Shown piece by piece: positions 15,047 through 23,754 of a DNA stretch of 64,000 bases; the first letter of the stretch is position 1, and each line of letters opens with the position of its first letter. The stretch is from Actinoplanes auranticolor (GTDB taxonomy: Bacteria > Actinomycetota > Actinomycetes > Mycobacteriales > Micromonosporaceae). Under the pieces are notes generated by a model. The model saw only the letters and a program-made list of their open reading frames with translations. It had not been told where the DNA came from and ran no database searches. The position numbers were made by a program, and so were the translations under genes. Where the stretch lies: positions 186,001 to 250,000 of the forward strand of contig NZ_BOQL01000006.1 in NCBI RefSeq assembly GCF_018332655.1, in the 5' to 3' direction.

Positions 15047-16555
15047 TCAGCGGTCCCGGGCCAGCAGGCCGCGCGGCGCCACCGACCACACCTGGTTCGG
15101 GCCCACGCCGTACCGCTCGATGATGGCGTTGACGGCCAGGATCGCCGAGCCGGCCGCGCGTTCCATCAGCGCCGACGGGAACGGCATCCGGACCCAGTCG
15201 CCGGCCAGGTACAGCCCGTCGGCGTCGGTGACCACCCCTGGGCGGCCGGCGTCGCTGCCCACGTTGAACGCGGGGGCGTCGTGGCCCACCCGCTCCTCGA
15301 CGTGCAGGATCGTCATGTCGACGGTCTCCGGCCAGAGCCCGCCCAGCTCGGTCCACATCCGTTTGGTCAGCTCGGCCGCCTCCAGGCCGGTGGGCGCCGC
15401 GTACGCGTGCAGCTCGATGACCGACCCGCCGATGCGCCGCGCCCACTGACCGGCGGCGCGCTCGATGCGGTGGTACAGCGTGACCGAGTCCAGCGTCGCC
15501 TCCCGCGAGACGCTGCTGAAGACCGCGCGCTCCGGCCGGCAGTCGCGGTCGGTCCAGAGCCGGCTGACCGCGTACGGGGCGGTGGTCTCGACCGCGGCGA
15601 GCTGAGCTGCCAGCTCGGGCGCGTGCCGCTCCAGGCCGGGGGAGGCTGCCGCGATGGTACGGGCGGCGCCGGGATCGGCCGCCAGCACCACGTGGTCCGC
15701 GCTGAGCCGGCTGCCGTCGCCGAGCGTGACCGTCCAGCCCGGCTCGACGCTCTCGGCGGTCGTCCCGGTGCGGATCTCCCCGCCCAGCGCCTCGAACTGC
15801 CGGGCCAGCGGCGTCCAGATGGCGGTCTCGTAGTCCTGGTTGGGCGCGTCGAAGTCCAGGCCCTCCGGGTTGCGCAGGAAGTAGAAGTGGAACTGCATCA
15901 GCATCTCGGCCGCCGACATGTCCTCCTGGTGGTTGAAGAACGAGTGGGCGAAGACGTCGAAGAGCATGGCCCGGGCCCGCGGCGGCATGCCCAGCGCGTC
16001 GAGGAAGTCCTTGGCCGAGACGTCGTCGAAGCGCCGGTACGTCTCCTCGCGGTCGTAGTTCAGCAGCGGCAGGGCGGCGGTGCCGTCGAGTCCGCGCAGC
16101 TCACGCAGCCGCATGCTGGGGGAGCGGGCCAGCAGGGCCAGCAGGTTGGCCGGCGGGGTCTTGGGCAGCCCGGCGAAGCTCTCCTCGGGCCACTCCTGCG
16201 AGATGATCGGATAGCGCCCGGCCGGCTGCAGGAACGACAGCGTCGGGTCGATGCGGCGCAGTACGTTGCGCCAGTTGTAGTACTGCCGGAAGAAGCCGTG
16301 GAAGCCGTGCTCGACCATGTGCCGGGTGCCGTCGGGCAGGGTGCTCGGCCAGGCGGACAGCCGGCCACCGAGCTGGGCGGCCCGCTCCAGCAGGGTCACG
16401 TGTACGCCGCGCTCGGCCAGCAGCAGGGCCGCGGTCACCCCGGCGATCCCGCCGCCGACGACCACCGCGGTCACCGGTGTGCCGACCGTGCGGGGCAGCT
16501 CCGGACGGGAGCGCACGACACGGTGGGCACGCTCGCCGCCAAGACGTCGGATCAC
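15047..16555 (-). CDS. FAD-dependent oxidoreductase, CrtU/carotenoid-desaturase-like
   Basis: The 502-residue protein has an N-terminal Rossmann dinucleotide motif (VVVGGGIAGVTAALLLAERG, residues about 31-50) and the following LLERAAQLGGRLSAW. The HGFHGFFRQYYNWRNVLRRI segment and the C-terminal LYLAGDWVRMPFPSALMERA FAD-binding segment are characteristic of the oxidoreductase domain related to isorenieratene synthase CrtU and phytoene desaturases. CrtU itself usually has an extra Rieske domain, absent here. No crtB, crtE, crtI or crtY neighbour is present, so a carotenoid role is only suggested; it may oxidise another polyene or lipid. The upstream gap faces the PepSY gene. Confidence 0.75.
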   Translation of the reverse strand: MIRRLGGERAHRVVRSRPELPRTVGTPVTAVVVGGGIAGVTAALLLAERGVHVTLLERAAQLGGRLSAWPSTLPDGTRHMVEHGFHGFFRQYYNWRNVLRRIDPTLSFLQPAGRYPIISQEWPEESFAGLPKTPPANLLALLARSPSMRLRELRGLDGTAALPLLNYDREETYRRFDDVSAKDFLDALGMPPRARAMLFDVFAHSFFNHQEDMSAAEMLMQFHFYFLRNPEGLDFDAPNQDYETAIWTPLARQFEALGGEIRTGTTAESVEPGWTVTLGDGSRLSADHVVLAADPGAARTIAAASPGLERHAPELAAQLAAVETTAPYAVSRLWTDRDCRPERAVFSSVSREATLDSVTLYHRIERAAGQWARRIGGSVIELHAYAAPTGLEAAELTKRMWTELGGLWPETVDMTILHVEERVGHDAPAFNVGSDAGRPGVVTDADGLYLAGDWVRMPFPSALMERAAGSAILAVNAIIERYGVGPNQVWSVAPRGLLARDR

Positions 16556-16634
16556 GGTGTCAGGTCCCCCATCAGAAGTGCGAATGCGGGCCTACGCCCG
16601 TCCGACGACCTTACAACCGCAGTTCGCCCGGTTT

Positions 16635-16683
16635 TCCCGGCGCGGGCGGGAAATGACCGGCCCGTGGCGGGAACTGATCGGCC
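16635..16683. repeat. Dispersed hairpin element, copies A and B
   Basis: A stem formed by TTTTCCCG and CGGGAAA leads into TGACCGGCC. The GGCGGGAA-N-TGAYCGGCC part occurs twice here, at 16645-16662 and 16666-16683 (21-base spacing). A third copy with the same flanking stem is at 20738-20763, in another intergenic gap. It may be an operator or a small dispersed repeat. Confidence 0.55.
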
Positions 16684-16757
16684 GCGCCGGCCGACCTGTC
16701 TGCCGGACGCCGAACGCCTCGGCTGCCACTTCCGCCCCGACCGCGCCGCCGACACCG

Positions 16758-16957
16758 GGATCGACCGACGACGATTCCCGCAGCAGCGTCACCGACCCGC
16801 CCAGGACAACCGACGACGATTCCGCGAGAGCGTCGCCGGCCCGCCCCGGGCAGCCGATAACGATCCCTGCGGCCGCGCGCCGACCCCCGAGGACAGCCGA
16901 TGACGATTTCCGCAGCCGAGCCGCCGACCTCCGAGGACAGCCGATGACGATCACCGA
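16758..16957 (+). repeat. Five 44-bp-spaced copies of a translation-start region
   Basis: The core ACGAT occurs at 16771, 16816, 16860, 16903 and 16947, that is, at intervals of 45, 44, 43 and 44 bases. Around each is a degenerate form of GGACAGCCGATGACGAT; the fourth copy (16891-16907) is identical to the fifth over this stretch. The fifth copy is the real ribosome-binding site and ATG of the PepSY gene. Intervals are not constant multiples of three, so the repeat is at DNA or RNA level. Confidence 0.8.
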
Positions 16958-18338
16958 GGAGGCCACGCCGGATGCCGGCACCCGCGGCCCCCAGCCCCGG
17001 CGCCCGTCCGCGTTCGGCGCGCTGCTGCTGCGCCTGCACTTCTACGCCGGCGTCCTGGTCGCGCCGTTCCTGCTGGTGGCGGCGGTGACGGGGCTGCTCT
17101 ACACGATCACCCCGCAGCTCGACGCGAGCCTCTACCGCGACCAGCTCACCGCCGCGTCCGGCGGGGACGGGCCGGCGCTGCCACTCGCGGACCAGATCGC
17201 GGCCGCCCGCACCGCGCACCCCGAAGGGACCCTGTCGGCCATCCAGCCCGGATCGGGCGACGGCACCACCCGGGTCGTGTTCTCCCAGCCCGAGCTGGGC
17301 GAGAAGCAGCACACCGTGCACGTCGACCCGGCGACCGGCCGGGTGCAGGGCACCCTCACCACCTGGTTCGGCTCGACCCCGGCCACCACCTGGCTGGACG
17401 ACCTGCACCGCAACCTGCACCTCGGGGCGGCCGGCCGCTTCTACTCCGAGCTGGCCGCGAGCTGGCTGTGGGTCATCGCGCTGGGCGGCGTCGTGCTGTG
17501 GTGGCGGCGTTCCCGCGGCAAACGCCTGCTCGTGCCGGACCTGTCCGCCAAGGGGGTGCGGCGCACCCGGAGCTGGCACGCGGCGACCGGGCTGTGGCTG
17601 GCGGTGGGCCTGGTGATCCTGTCCGCCACCGGCCTGACCTGGTCCCGGTACGCCGGCGGCAACTTTACCGCGGTGCTCGACACCTTCGACGCCCATCAGC
17701 CGGAGCTGGTCACCGCCGTTGCCGCCGAGCCGGCCGGCGGGCACCACGGTGGCTCGGCGGCACCGGCTGCGCCCGTCGATCCGGCCGCGGCCGACACCGT
17801 GTGGAGCGTCGCGCGGCAGCACGGGATGACCGGCCCGGTCGAGCTGGCCGTTCCGGAGGAGGCGAACGCGGCGTGGACGGTGGCCGGCGTCGACAACACC
17901 TGGCCGGTCGGCCTGGACCGGGTAGCCGTCGACCCGCAGACCTCGGCGGTGGTGGCCCGCAGCGACTTCGCCGACTGGCCGGTGCTCGCGCAGCTCAGCA
18001 AGCTGGGCGTGCAGGCCCACATGGGCGTGCTGTTCGGCGTGGTCAACCAGGTGCTGCTGGCCGCGCTGGCCCTGGGCCTGATCTGCGTGATCGTCTGGGG
18101 CTACCGGATGTGGTGGCAGCGGCGGCCGACCCGGGATGGCCGCCGGGCGGTGGTGGGTACGCCGCCGGCCCGCGGTGCCTGGCTGGGGCTGCCCGGCTGG
18201 GCCGTCGCGGTCGGCGTGCCGTTGGTGTTCGCCCTGGGCTGGGCGTTGCCGCTGTTCGGCGTACCCCTGGCGGTATTTCTGCTCGTGGATGCGATCGCCG
18301 GCGGCCTTCGGGCGAGAAGGGTGGCTCCGCGAATGTGA
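16944..18338 (+). CDS. PepSY-associated membrane protein (PiuB-like)
   Basis: The 464-residue protein begins at ATG 16944 behind GAGGAC; the frame is open further upstream only because the repeat array lacks stops. Membrane segments lie near residues 28-52 (LRLHFYAGVLVAPFLLVAAV), 172-187 (WLWVIALGGVVLWW), 210-235, 355-380 and 410-450. The DDLHRNLHLG segment with conserved His and the RSWHAATGLWLAVGLVILSATGLTW helix mark the PepSY_TM/PiuB family, implicated in iron-siderophore reduction or iron uptake. A His/Gly-rich loop (AGGHHGGSAAPAAP) may bind metal. The upstream start-region repeats are unusual and may affect translation or regulation. Confidence 0.85.
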   Translation: MTITEEATPDAGTRGPQPRRPSAFGALLLRLHFYAGVLVAPFLLVAAVTGLLYTITPQLDASLYRDQLTAASGGDGPALPLADQIAAARTAHPEGTLSAIQPGSGDGTTRVVFSQPELGEKQHTVHVDPATGRVQGTLTTWFGSTPATTWLDDLHRNLHLGAAGRFYSELAASWLWVIALGGVVLWWRRSRGKRLLVPDLSAKGVRRTRSWHAATGLWLAVGLVILSATGLTWSRYAGGNFTAVLDTFDAHQPELVTAVAAEPAGGHHGGSAAPAAPVDPAAADTVWSVARQHGMTGPVELAVPEEANAAWTVAGVDNTWPVGLDRVAVDPQTSAVVARSDFADWPVLAQLSKLGVQAHMGVLFGVVNQVLLAALALGLICVIVWGYRMWWQRRPTRDGRRAVVGTPPARGAWLGLPGWAVAVGVPLVFALGWALPLFGVPLAVFLLVDAIAGGLRARRVAPRM

Positions 18339-18455
18339 CAGGGAGCACCTACCGGGCGGCGTCGGCGGTGACCACCGGGATCACCGCCGTCGCGGCGCAG
18401 CCGGAGCCGGCCGGCGAGCACCTGCGGCGCCGCGACGCCCGGCGGGTGCAACGGG

Positions 18456-19139
18456 CTAGCTCGCTCCGGGGGAGCTGTTCAGCTCCTGGAGCTGCTGGCT
18501 GATGTGGCTGTCCAGCGCCGCCTGGTAACTCTGCGCGAGCTGGCCCAGGCGCTCGATCTCGTCCAGCAGGGCGGCGCGTTTGGTGCCCAGGCTGTTCATC
18601 GCCTCGCTGTGGTTGCGACGTGCGTCACCCTCGATCGTGCCGGCCTTGAGCTGGGCCTCGCTGGTGATCTGCTCCGACTTGTTACGGGCGTTGGCCAGCA
18701 GCGTCTCGGACTCCTGGCGGGCGTCGCGCATGTGGTCGTCGGCCGTGCGCTGAGCCATCATCAGGACCCGGGCGTTGCGGTCCTCGCTGTCCGGGGAGTG
18801 CGTGGGTGCGGCCGGTGCCTGGTTGCGGGCCTGCTCGAGCTGCGCCTGCATACTGCGGGCGTTCTGCTCGGCCCGCGCGCGGGCCTCCTGCATGCGCTCC
18901 AGCTGGGCCGTGATGTCGGAGAACTCCGAGCTGAGCACCATGGTCGAGGCCGCGGGGCCGGGACCGCCCGGGCCGCGCTGGACCTGACCGTGCAGGGCGC
19001 CGTTCTCCTCCAGCAGGCGGATCAGCTCCTGCTCGACCTCGTCCAGGAAGGCGTCGACCTCCTCCTCGTCGTAGCCGCGCTTGCCGATCGGCGGCTTCTT
19101 GAAGGCCATGTTGTGGATGTCAGCGGGAGTTAACGGCAT
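18456..19139 (-). CDS. DivIVA/Wag31-like polar growth protein
   Basis: The 227-residue protein starts at ATG 19139 with an AAGGAG site. The N-terminus has the DivIVA lipid-binding domain: [20 protein letters not shown] with the conserved [20 protein letters not shown] coiled start. After a Gly/Pro linker a long coiled coil (about 80-220) carries the tropomyosin-like part. In Actinobacteria these proteins mark the cell poles and recruit the wall-synthesis machinery. The gene is away from the usual ftsZ-ylm cluster, so this may be a second paralogue; the proteins here are shorter than Streptomyces DivIVA. Confidence 0.9.
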   Translation of the reverse strand: MPLTPADIHNMAFKKPPIGKRGYDEEEVDAFLDEVEQELIRLLEENGALHGQVQRGPGGPGPAASTMVLSSEFSDITAQLERMQEARARAEQNARSMQAQLEQARNQAPAAPTHSPDSEDRNARVLMMAQRTADDHMRDARQESETLLANARNKSEQITSEAQLKAGTIEGDARRNHSEAMNSLGTKRAALLDEIERLGQLAQSYQAALDSHISQQLQELNSSPGAS

Positions 19140-19255
19140 CGTGCTCCTTGGATCATGTCTGTTCAGGTTCTGCGCATCGATCCTACGCACGATGTCACGG
19201 CGGGCGACGTGGGCGTGATCACCCGGCCGCGACGGCGGGCCGGGTTGCGCGCGCC

Positions 19256-20641
19256 TCAGGGGGTCCGGGCGGCCGGTGCCGGCTCGTCGTGGGTGACCGA
19301 GGTGTCCGCGGGCGGGGGCTCGGCCGGGTCCGTCCGGCGTTCGGCGTCCTCCACCCGGTCCTCGGCCTCGGCGGTGCCGTCGTCGGTCGATTCGGTGCCC
19401 GGCGGCTTGCGGTCCGGGGTTGGGTCGCCGCTCGGGTGCCGGACCAGGTAGCGGATGGCGGTGTTGAGCACGGCCAGCAGCGGGACGGCGATCAGGCCGC
19501 CGACGATGCCGGCGACGACGATGCCGGTCGCGATGGCCAGGATCACCGCCAGCGGGTGCAGGGCGACCGCCCGGCCCATGATCAGCGGCTGCAGCACGTG
19601 GCCCTCGAGCTGCTGGACGGCGATGACCACGGCCAGCACGATGAGCGCGGTGACCGGGCCGTTGGCGACCAGGGCGACCAGGATCGCGACCAGCCCGGTG
19701 ATGGTCGCGCCGACCACCGGGATGAATGCGCCGAGGAAGACCAGGGCGGCCAGCGGCAGGGCCAGCGGCACCTGCAGCACGAACAGGCCGATGCCGATGC
19801 CGACGGCGTCCACGAACGCCACCAGCACCGTGGCGTGCACGTACGACACCAGCGTGTGCCAGGAGTAGTGCCCGGCCCGGGCGGTGGGCACGCGGGCCTC
19901 GCGGGGCAGCAGCCGGCACAGGAAGGACCAGATCTGGCCGCCGTCGCGCAGGAAGAAGAACAGCGTGAACAGCACCAGGAAGAAGCCGGTGACGACCTCG
20001 CCCAGCGTGGTCGCGGTGCTCAGGGCACCCGAGGTCAGCGCGCCCTGGTTCTGGGTGATCGCCTGCTGGACCCGGTCGACGTACTGGCTGACCTCGGCGT
20101 TGGACAGGTGCAGGGGACCGCGCGACAGCCAGTCCTGGACCTCGTTGATGCCGTCGCTGACCTGGGCGGACAGGTCGTCGATCTGGGAGATGAAGGTCCG
20201 CACGATGAGGCTGAGCCCGCCGAAGACCAGCAGCAGCGCGGCGATGAGCACCAGCCCGGCGGCCAGCGACCGTTTCATCCCGCGCTTAACCAGCGCGGCG
20301 GCGGCCGGCTGGAACAGAGCGGCCAGCAGCAGCGCGACCACCACCGGGATGATGACCACGTGCAGCAGCCCGACGACCCGCAGGAACAGGTACGCCGCGG
20401 CGACGAACAGGATGAACCGCAGCGCCCAGGCGCCGGCCGTCCGCACGCTGCGGGGCAGGACGTCGTCGGTGCTGGGGCGCTGCTCCTGCACGACCAGCAC
20501 CGGGGTGGCGGGCTCCTGGAGGTCACCCGGCACGAACGGCGGGGGAGCGTTACGGGCCGCGGCCGCCGCGAGCCGTTCGCGCGTCCGGGACCGCAGGGTC
20601 CCGGCCCAGGTACCTCTCCCCGCGCTGGGCGTACCTGTCAT
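19256..20641 (-). CDS. AI-2E-family (PerM/UPF0118) membrane transporter
   Basis: The 461-residue protein starts at ATG 20641 behind GGAGGA. A 75-residue cytoplasmic head is followed by seven or eight membrane helices: [37 protein letters not shown], the amphipathic [14 protein letters not shown] stretch, [16 protein letters not shown] and the family's diagnostic [20 protein letters not shown]. After this comes the [20 protein letters not shown] helix. The family exports small molecules or ions; substrates differ and AI-2 transport cannot be assumed. The acidic, Pro-rich C-terminal tail (420-461) is cytoplasmic. Confidence 0.9.
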   Translation of the reverse strand: MTGTPSAGRGTWAGTLRSRTRERLAAAAARNAPPPFVPGDLQEPATPVLVVQEQRPSTDDVLPRSVRTAGAWALRFILFVAAAYLFLRVVGLLHVVIIPVVVALLLAALFQPAAAALVKRGMKRSLAAGLVLIAALLLVFGGLSLIVRTFISQIDDLSAQVSDGINEVQDWLSRGPLHLSNAEVSQYVDRVQQAITQNQGALTSGALSTATTLGEVVTGFFLVLFTLFFFLRDGGQIWSFLCRLLPREARVPTARAGHYSWHTLVSYVHATVLVAFVDAVGIGIGLFVLQVPLALPLAALVFLGAFIPVVGATITGLVAILVALVANGPVTALIVLAVVIAVQQLEGHVLQPLIMGRAVALHPLAVILAIATGIVVAGIVGGLIAVPLLAVLNTAIRYLVRHPSGDPTPDRKPPGTESTDDGTAEAEDRVEDAERRTDPAEPPPADTSVTHDEPAPAARTP

Positions 20642-20737
20642 CGGATCCTCCAGATGGTGCTGAACCACTCCGGCCGAACCGGCCGGGCAGCATGTAACTG
20701 CCCGCATCGGAGTGGATTCACGCGTCCGGCAACGCGG

Positions 20738-20763
20738 TTTCCCGGCAGCGGGAATGACCGGCC
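20738..20763. repeat. Dispersed hairpin element, copy C
   Basis: TTTCCCGGCAGCGGGAA followed by TGACCGGCCCG matches the element at 16635-16683 in both stem and tail. It lies in the 202-base gap between divergent AI-2E-family and ThuA-like genes. The rest of this gap holds no gene. Confidence 0.55.
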
Positions 20764-20843
20764 CGGCAGCGGGCAGTCGGAGACGGTGCCGCGCTGCGGG
20801 CGGTGGTTAGGCTGGCTGTGGATCGTGGCACGAGAGGGGACAG

Positions 20844-21545
20844 ATGACATCTCAGCGGCGCGCACTCGTCGTCCGGGGTGGATGGGCCGGGCACGAGCCG
20901 GTCAAGGCCACCGACCTGTTCATTCCGTACCTGCGCGAGCAGGGTTTCGCCGTGGAGGTGGCGGACTCGCCGGCCCCGTACGCCGACGCCGCGCTGATGG
21001 CGGTCACCGACCTGGTGGTGCAGTGCATGACCATGGCGACGATCTCCGGCGAGGAGGTCGCCGGCCTGGTGTCCGCGGTGCAGGCCGGCACCGGCCTGGC
21101 CGGCTGGCACGGCGGCATCGCCGACGCCTACCGCGCCAGCGCCGACTACCTGCAGCTCATCGGCGGGCAGTTCGCCGCGCACGCCGCCCGGGAGGCACCC
21201 GGTGAGCGCACCGGCGACCAGTCCGACAACTACGTCGAGCACCGGATCACCATGACGCCGGCCGCCGCGGGGCACCCCGTCACCGAGGGCCTGGCCGACT
21301 TCAACCTCGATACCGAGCAGTACTGGGTGCTGACCGACGACTACAACGACGTGCTGGCCACCACCACGACCGCGCCCCGGCCGTGGGCGCCCTGGCAGCG
21401 GCCGGTGACCTGCCCGGCGGTGTGGACCCGGCAGTGGGGCCGGGGCCGGGTGTTCGTCGCCACGCCCGGGCACACCGTCGAGGTCCTGCAGGACCCGAAC
21501 GTGCGGACCATCGTGGAGAGAGGACTGCTGTGGGCGAGTCGTTGA
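20844..21545 (+). CDS. ThuA-like domain protein
   Basis: The 233-residue protein is a single ThuA-like (trehalose-utilisation, glutamine-amidotransferase-like fold) domain: RALVVRGGWAGHEPVK at the start, VVQCMTMATISGEEVAGLVS, the GTGLAGWHGGIADAY segment with the family's conserved GWHGG, the GGQFAAH motif, and RGRVFVATPGHT near the end. ThuA proteins take part in sugar or disaccharide oxidation, usually beside a Gfo/Idh/MocA enzyme, as here. This is the first gene of a five-gene overlapping operon; it overlaps the next start by 16 bases. Confidence 0.9.
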   Translation: MTSQRRALVVRGGWAGHEPVKATDLFIPYLREQGFAVEVADSPAPYADAALMAVTDLVVQCMTMATISGEEVAGLVSAVQAGTGLAGWHGGIADAYRASADYLQLIGGQFAAHAAREAPGERTGDQSDNYVEHRITMTPAAAGHPVTEGLADFNLDTEQYWVLTDDYNDVLATTTTAPRPWAPWQRPVTCPAVWTRQWGRGRVFVATPGHTVEVLQDPNVRTIVERGLLWASR

Positions 21546-22624
21546 GAGTCGGCATCGTCGGCGCCGGCAAGATCAGCGGCCAGTACAGCGCCACCCTCGC
21601 CCGGCTGTCGCAGGTGACGGTCACCGCGGTGGCCGACCTGGACCCGGGCCGGGCGCAGCTGCTGGCCGGGCAGCATCCGGGAGCCCGGGCGGTGAACCTG
21701 CCCGAGCTGTACGCCGCACCCGACGTCGACGTGGTGCTCAACCTGACCACACCGAACCAGCACGCCGCCGTGGCCCTGGCCGCGATCGCCGCCGGCAAGC
21801 ACGTCTACGGCGAGAAGCCGCTGGCCGCGACGGGTGCCGACGGGGTCGCCGTGGTCGAGGCGGCGGCCGCCGCCGGGGTCCGCGTCGCCTGTGCCCCCGA
21901 CACCGTGCTGGGTACGGGCGTGCAGACCGCCCGGGCCGCCGTGGACGCGGGCGAGATCGGCGTCCCGCACGCGGCCACCGCCTTCATGACCGGTCCCGGC
22001 CACGAGCGGTGGCACCCCGACCCCGAGTTCTACTACCAGCAGGGCGGCGGTCCGCTGCTGGACATGGGCCCCTACTACCTGACCTCGCTGGTGCAGCTGC
22101 TCGGCCCGGTCCGCCGGGTGATGGGCATGTCGTCGCGGCCCCGCCACGAGCGCACCATCGGCGACGGCCCGCGCGCCGGTACGGCCTTCGCGGTCGACGT
22201 CGACACCCACGTCACCGGCGTCCTGGAGCACGAGAGCGGCGCCTTGACCACGCTGATGATGAGCTTCGACATCTGGGCCGCCCGTCTGCCGCGGATCGAG
22301 CTGTACGGTTCGCGGGGCTCCCTGTCGGTGCCGGATCCCAACTACTTCGACGGCGACGTCCGCCTGTTCACCGCGGGTGGCGAGAGCTGGCGGGTGCTGC
22401 CCCCGGCGGCGGGTTACGCCGATGCGGGCCGCGGTGTGGGTCTGCTGGACCTCGCCGAGGCGCTGGTCGAGGACCGGCCGCACCGCGCCGCCGCCGATGT
22501 CGCACTGCACGTGCTGGACGTGATGGAGGCGATCCAGCTGAGCGCGCGTGGCGGCTCCTCGGTGTCGGTGCGCACCACCTGCCGGCGTCCGGACCGCATC
22601 TCCGGTGTGCTCGACCTCGGCTGA
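21530..22624 (+). CDS. Gfo/Idh/MocA-family NAD(P)-dependent oxidoreductase
   Basis: The 364-residue protein starts at GTG 21530 behind GAGAGAGGA, inside the end of the thuA-like gene. It has the Rossmann GxGxxG region (VGIVGAGKISGQYSATLARL), the HVYGEKPLAATGAD motif with the catalytic EKP, and the substrate domain GGGPLLDMGPYYLTSLVQLL with the DxGxY/H signature. The enzyme probably oxidises a sugar or inositol derivative. Coupling with ThuA is a known pairing in sugar catabolism. Its stop TGA overlaps the next ATG. Confidence 0.92.
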   Translation: MGESLRVGIVGAGKISGQYSATLARLSQVTVTAVADLDPGRAQLLAGQHPGARAVNLPELYAAPDVDVVLNLTTPNQHAAVALAAIAAGKHVYGEKPLAATGADGVAVVEAAAAAGVRVACAPDTVLGTGVQTARAAVDAGEIGVPHAATAFMTGPGHERWHPDPEFYYQQGGGPLLDMGPYYLTSLVQLLGPVRRVMGMSSRPRHERTIGDGPRAGTAFAVDVDTHVTGVLEHESGALTTLMMSFDIWAARLPRIELYGSRGSLSVPDPNYFDGDVRLFTAGGESWRVLPPAAGYADAGRGVGLLDLAEALVEDRPHRAAADVALHVLDVMEAIQLSARGGSSVSVRTTCRRPDRISGVLDLG

Positions 22625-23754
22625 TGAGGCAGCTGACGGGCGCCGGCCGGACGGTGGTGGCGGGGCAGGCCCGGCGCCGGTGCAGCGTCGTGCTGGCTGT
22701 GGTCGTCGTGCTGGGCGCCGTACCGGTGCTGCTGGCCCACCGGCCGGTGCCGGCCACCGGGATCACGCCGGCCGCGCTGCGGGACCGGATCGCGGCCTCG
22801 GCCGGGCAGGTCCACCAGGGGTACGCGCAGAGCGCCGGAGCGCTGGGCCTGCCCGCGCTGCCCAACCTGGAGCAGGTCACCGCCCTGGTCAGCGGGACCA
22901 CCGAGATGCGCGTCTGGCGCGGCGCCCGGGACCGGTGGCGGGTCGACGTCCTGGGGCCGGGCACCGAGCAGGGCCTCTACCAGCTGCCCGGCGAGCAGTA
23001 CCTCTGGGACTACGGCGAGAGCCGGCTCACCCGGATCGTCGGGGAACAGCCGCTTCGGTTGCCGCGCGCGGCCGATCTGACGCCGCCGGAGCTGGTCCGC
23101 CGGCTGCTGAGCCTGGCCGCGGGTGACCGCGTCGAGCCGCTGCCCGGCAAGCGGGTCGCCGGGGTGGTCGCGGCGGGGCTGCGGGTCGTCCCGGTCGCGC
23201 CGGGGACCACCGTCGCGCACATCGACGTGTGGGCCGACCCGGACAGCGGGCTGCCCCTGCAGGCGGAGATCACCGCCCGGGGAGCCCGGCGGCCCGTGTT
23301 CGTCACCCGGTTCCTGGAGGTCTCGCTGACCGCCCCGGCCGCCGCGGTGCTGGACCCACCGGTTCCCGGGCCGGGCATCGGGGCCGCCACCACCTCGGCG
23401 GCCGACGTGCTGGCCGCGCTCGACCGCTGGGACTCGCTGACCCCGCCGGACAGTTTGGCCGGCTACCCCCGCCAGGACAGTGTCGACGGCGTGCCGGTCG
23501 TCGGCGTGTACGGCACCGGCCTGGCCCGGTTCGTGGCGCTGGGCCTGCCCGGCCGGCTCGGCGACGACGTGTTCGGTAACGCGGCCCGGTGGGGCCGCCG
23601 GCTGACCGTGTCCGGCGGCGAGGCCGTGCTCATCACGGCCGGCCTGCTCAACGTCCTCGCGGTACGGGCGGAGCGGACGTACCTGGTCACCGGGTTCGTG
23701 GACGCGCCGCTGCTGGAGCGGGTGGCCGCCGATCTCGCCGGAGGGACCGCATGA
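22624..23754 (+). CDS. Exported LolA/RseB-like lipoprotein-carrier fold protein
   Basis: The 376-residue protein has a basic N-terminus and one hydrophobic helix (about residues 21-39, VVLAVVVVLGAVPVLLA), then a secreted beta-rich domain. The region QGYAQSAGALGLPALPNLEQ, then TTEMRVWRGARDRWRVDVLG and EQYLWDYGESRLTRIVGEQ, is the pattern of actinobacterial LolA-like/sigma-E-regulatory (DUF2092/MucB-type) proteins, which bind lipid or sense envelope state. It overlaps neighbours on both sides by ATGA. Its place in front of an ABC exporter suggests a partner for lipid or antimicrobial export; that is inference. Confidence 0.7.
   Translation: MRQLTGAGRTVVAGQARRRCSVVLAVVVVLGAVPVLLAHRPVPATGITPAALRDRIAASAGQVHQGYAQSAGALGLPALPNLEQVTALVSGTTEMRVWRGARDRWRVDVLGPGTEQGLYQLPGEQYLWDYGESRLTRIVGEQPLRLPRAADLTPPELVRRLLSLAAGDRVEPLPGKRVAGVVAAGLRVVPVAPGTTVAHIDVWADPDSGLPLQAEITARGARRPVFVTRFLEVSLTAPAAAVLDPPVPGPGIGAATTSAADVLAALDRWDSLTPPDSLAGYPRQDSVDGVPVVGVYGTGLARFVALGLPGRLGDDVFGNAARWGRRLTVSGGEAVLITAGLLNVLAVRAERTYLVTGFVDAPLLERVAADLAGGTA

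Noticed and set aside
16317..16943. N-terminal extension of the PepSY protein by 209 codons
   Set aside because: The frame is open through the repeat array and the 5' end of the opposite gene, but the family start, signal and ribosome-binding site fit ATG 16944.
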